From: Bosea sp. F3-2
GTDB taxonomy: Bacteria > Pseudomonadota > Alphaproteobacteria > Rhizobiales > Beijerinckiaceae
NCBI RefSeq assembly: GCF_008253865.1
Contig: NZ_CP042331.1
Location: forward strand, 1,488,001-1,552,000
Reading direction: 5' to 3'
DNA length: 64,000 nucleotides
Shown: positions 63,297 to 64,000 of the stretch, one piece after another
How positions within the stretch are numbered: position 1 is the first letter of the stretch
How the letters are laid out: each line of letters begins with the position of its first letter
Notes under the pieces: model-generated
What the model was told of the DNA's origin: nothing
Database searches by the model: none
The model's input: only the letters and a program-made list of their open reading frames with translations
Made by a program: the position numbers and the translations under genes

Positions 63297-64000
63297 TCAG
63301 GCCGAGGCGGTTTTGGATTCATCCTCGCGCTCGGCATAGATGAACAGCGGCCGCGCCTTGTTCTCCACCGCCTCCGGCCCGATCACGACCTGCTCGACGC
63401 CTTCCAGCCCCGGTAGCTCGTACATGGTCTCGAGCAGGATGCCCTCCATGATCGAGCGCAGGCCGCGCGCGCCGGTCTTCCGGTCGATCGCCTTTCGGGC
63501 GATCAGGCTGACGGCCTCGTCGGTGAAGGTGAGCTGGGTGTCCTCCATCTCGAAGAGGCGCTGATACTGCTTGACCAGCGCGTTCTTCGGCTCGGTCAGG
63601 ATCGTCTTCAGCGCAGCTTCGTCGAGATCCTCCAGCGTCGCCAGCACCGGCAGACGGCCGACGAATTCCGGGATCAGGCCGAACTTCAGCAGATCCTCGG
63701 GCTCGACCTCGCGGAAGATCGCGCCGGTGCGGCGCTCGTCGGGCGCCTTGACGGTCGCGCCGAAGCCGATCGAAGTGCCCTTGCCGCGGCTCGAGATGAT
63801 CTTGTCGAGGCCGGCGAAGGCGCCGCCGCAGATGAAGAGGATGTTCGTCGTATCGACCTGCAGGAACTCCTGCTGCGGATGCTTGCGCCCGCCCTGCGGC
63901 GGCACGCTCGCAACCGTGCCTTCCATGATCTTCAGCAGCGCCTGCTGGACGCCCTCGCCCGAGACGTCGCGGGTGATCGAGGGGTTGTCCGACTTGCGGC
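63297..64000 (-). CDS. clpX: ATP-dependent protease ATP-binding subunit ClpX, 5' end beyond window
   Basis: The last 233 residues of ClpX; the gene runs off the right edge. Segments seen are SITRDVSGEGVQQALLKIME, FICGGAFAGLDKIISSRGKG, LLKFGLIPEFVGRLPVLATL and KTGARGLRSIMEGILLETMY. ClpX unfolds substrates for ClpP. It ends with a terminator before lon on the same strand. Confidence 0.97.
   Translation of the reverse strand, partial: RKSDNPSITRDVSGEGVQQALLKIMEGTVASVPPQGGRKHPQQEFLQVDTTNILFICGGAFAGLDKIISSRGKGTSIGFGATVKAPDERRTGAIFREVEPEDLLKFGLIPEFVGRLPVLATLEDLDEAALKTILTEPKNALVKQYQRLFEMEDTQLTFTDEAVSLIARKAIDRKTGARGLRSIMEGILLETMYELPGLEGVEQVVIGPEAVENKARPLFIYAEREDESKTASA

Overview
The window is GC-rich chromosomal DNA of an alphaproteobacterium, most likely Hyphomicrobiales and possibly Boseaceae. 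This rests on gene content (norCBQD, nirK-nirV, nnrR/nnrS, aapJ and TctDE-like genes), on the very high third-position GC, and on rhizobial-type palindromic intergenic repeats. The genus is an inference; no database could be searched. There is no phage, plasmid, CRISPR or insertion-sequence gene.

Region 1 (1-21400) is a denitrification and anaerobic-growth island. After an edge pair (SRPBCC protein and ArsR regulator) come norCBQD (NO reductase and its activation factors), a 51-residue membrane protein, a module of unknown role (DUF2249, polytopic membrane protein, tandem DUF2249, DUF59), nirK (Cu nitrite reductase), nirV, norE, norF, nnrR, nnrS and pseudoazurin. Next is a ubiTUV operon with an unknown small gene, divergent from ubiD-ubiX, and then hemN. 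Six 14-bp TTG-N8-CAA palindromes lie 46-118 bp upstream of nor, the DUF2249 module, nirK, pseudoazurin, the ubiT/ubiD divergent promoter and hemN. The NnrR encoded here therefore probably switches on nitrite and NO respiration together with oxygen-independent quinone and heme synthesis. No nitrate reductase or N2O reductase gene is in view.

Region 2 (21469-30623) holds argP with a divergent lysE-type exporter, a dihydrodipicolinate-synthase-family lyase, a very large autotransporter and a LuxR-type regulator. Region 3 (30714-41954) looks like one catabolic locus: a spermidine/putrescine-type ABC importer with a fused permease, an acyl-CoA ligase, an enoyl-CoA hydratase and a dehydrogenase-like protein face an IclR regulator and a three-subunit FAD/[2Fe-2S] dehydrogenase. 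Two similar 17-bp sites in the two promoter regions suggest common IclR control. Region 4 (42009-46862) has a TctDE-like two-component system divergent from a NitT/TauT-type ABC transporter.

Region 5 (47146-51866) concerns imino and amino acids: aconitase X (probable cis-3-hydroxyproline dehydratase), a remnant of aapJ, a frameshifted proC-like gene, and a DadA-like oxidoreductase behind a tandem glycine riboswitch. Region 6 (52075-58136) is a DUF4129 / DUF4350 / MoxR / DUF58 / SpoIIM / RDD operon. Region 7 (58324-64000) has a membrane protein, tRNA-Asp(GTC), a small secreted protein, tRNA-Val(TAC), lon and the 3' part of clpX. Intergenic spaces carry several families of inverted-repeat elements. 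Three apparent single-base deletions, each a missing G, break two genes and may be assembly errors.
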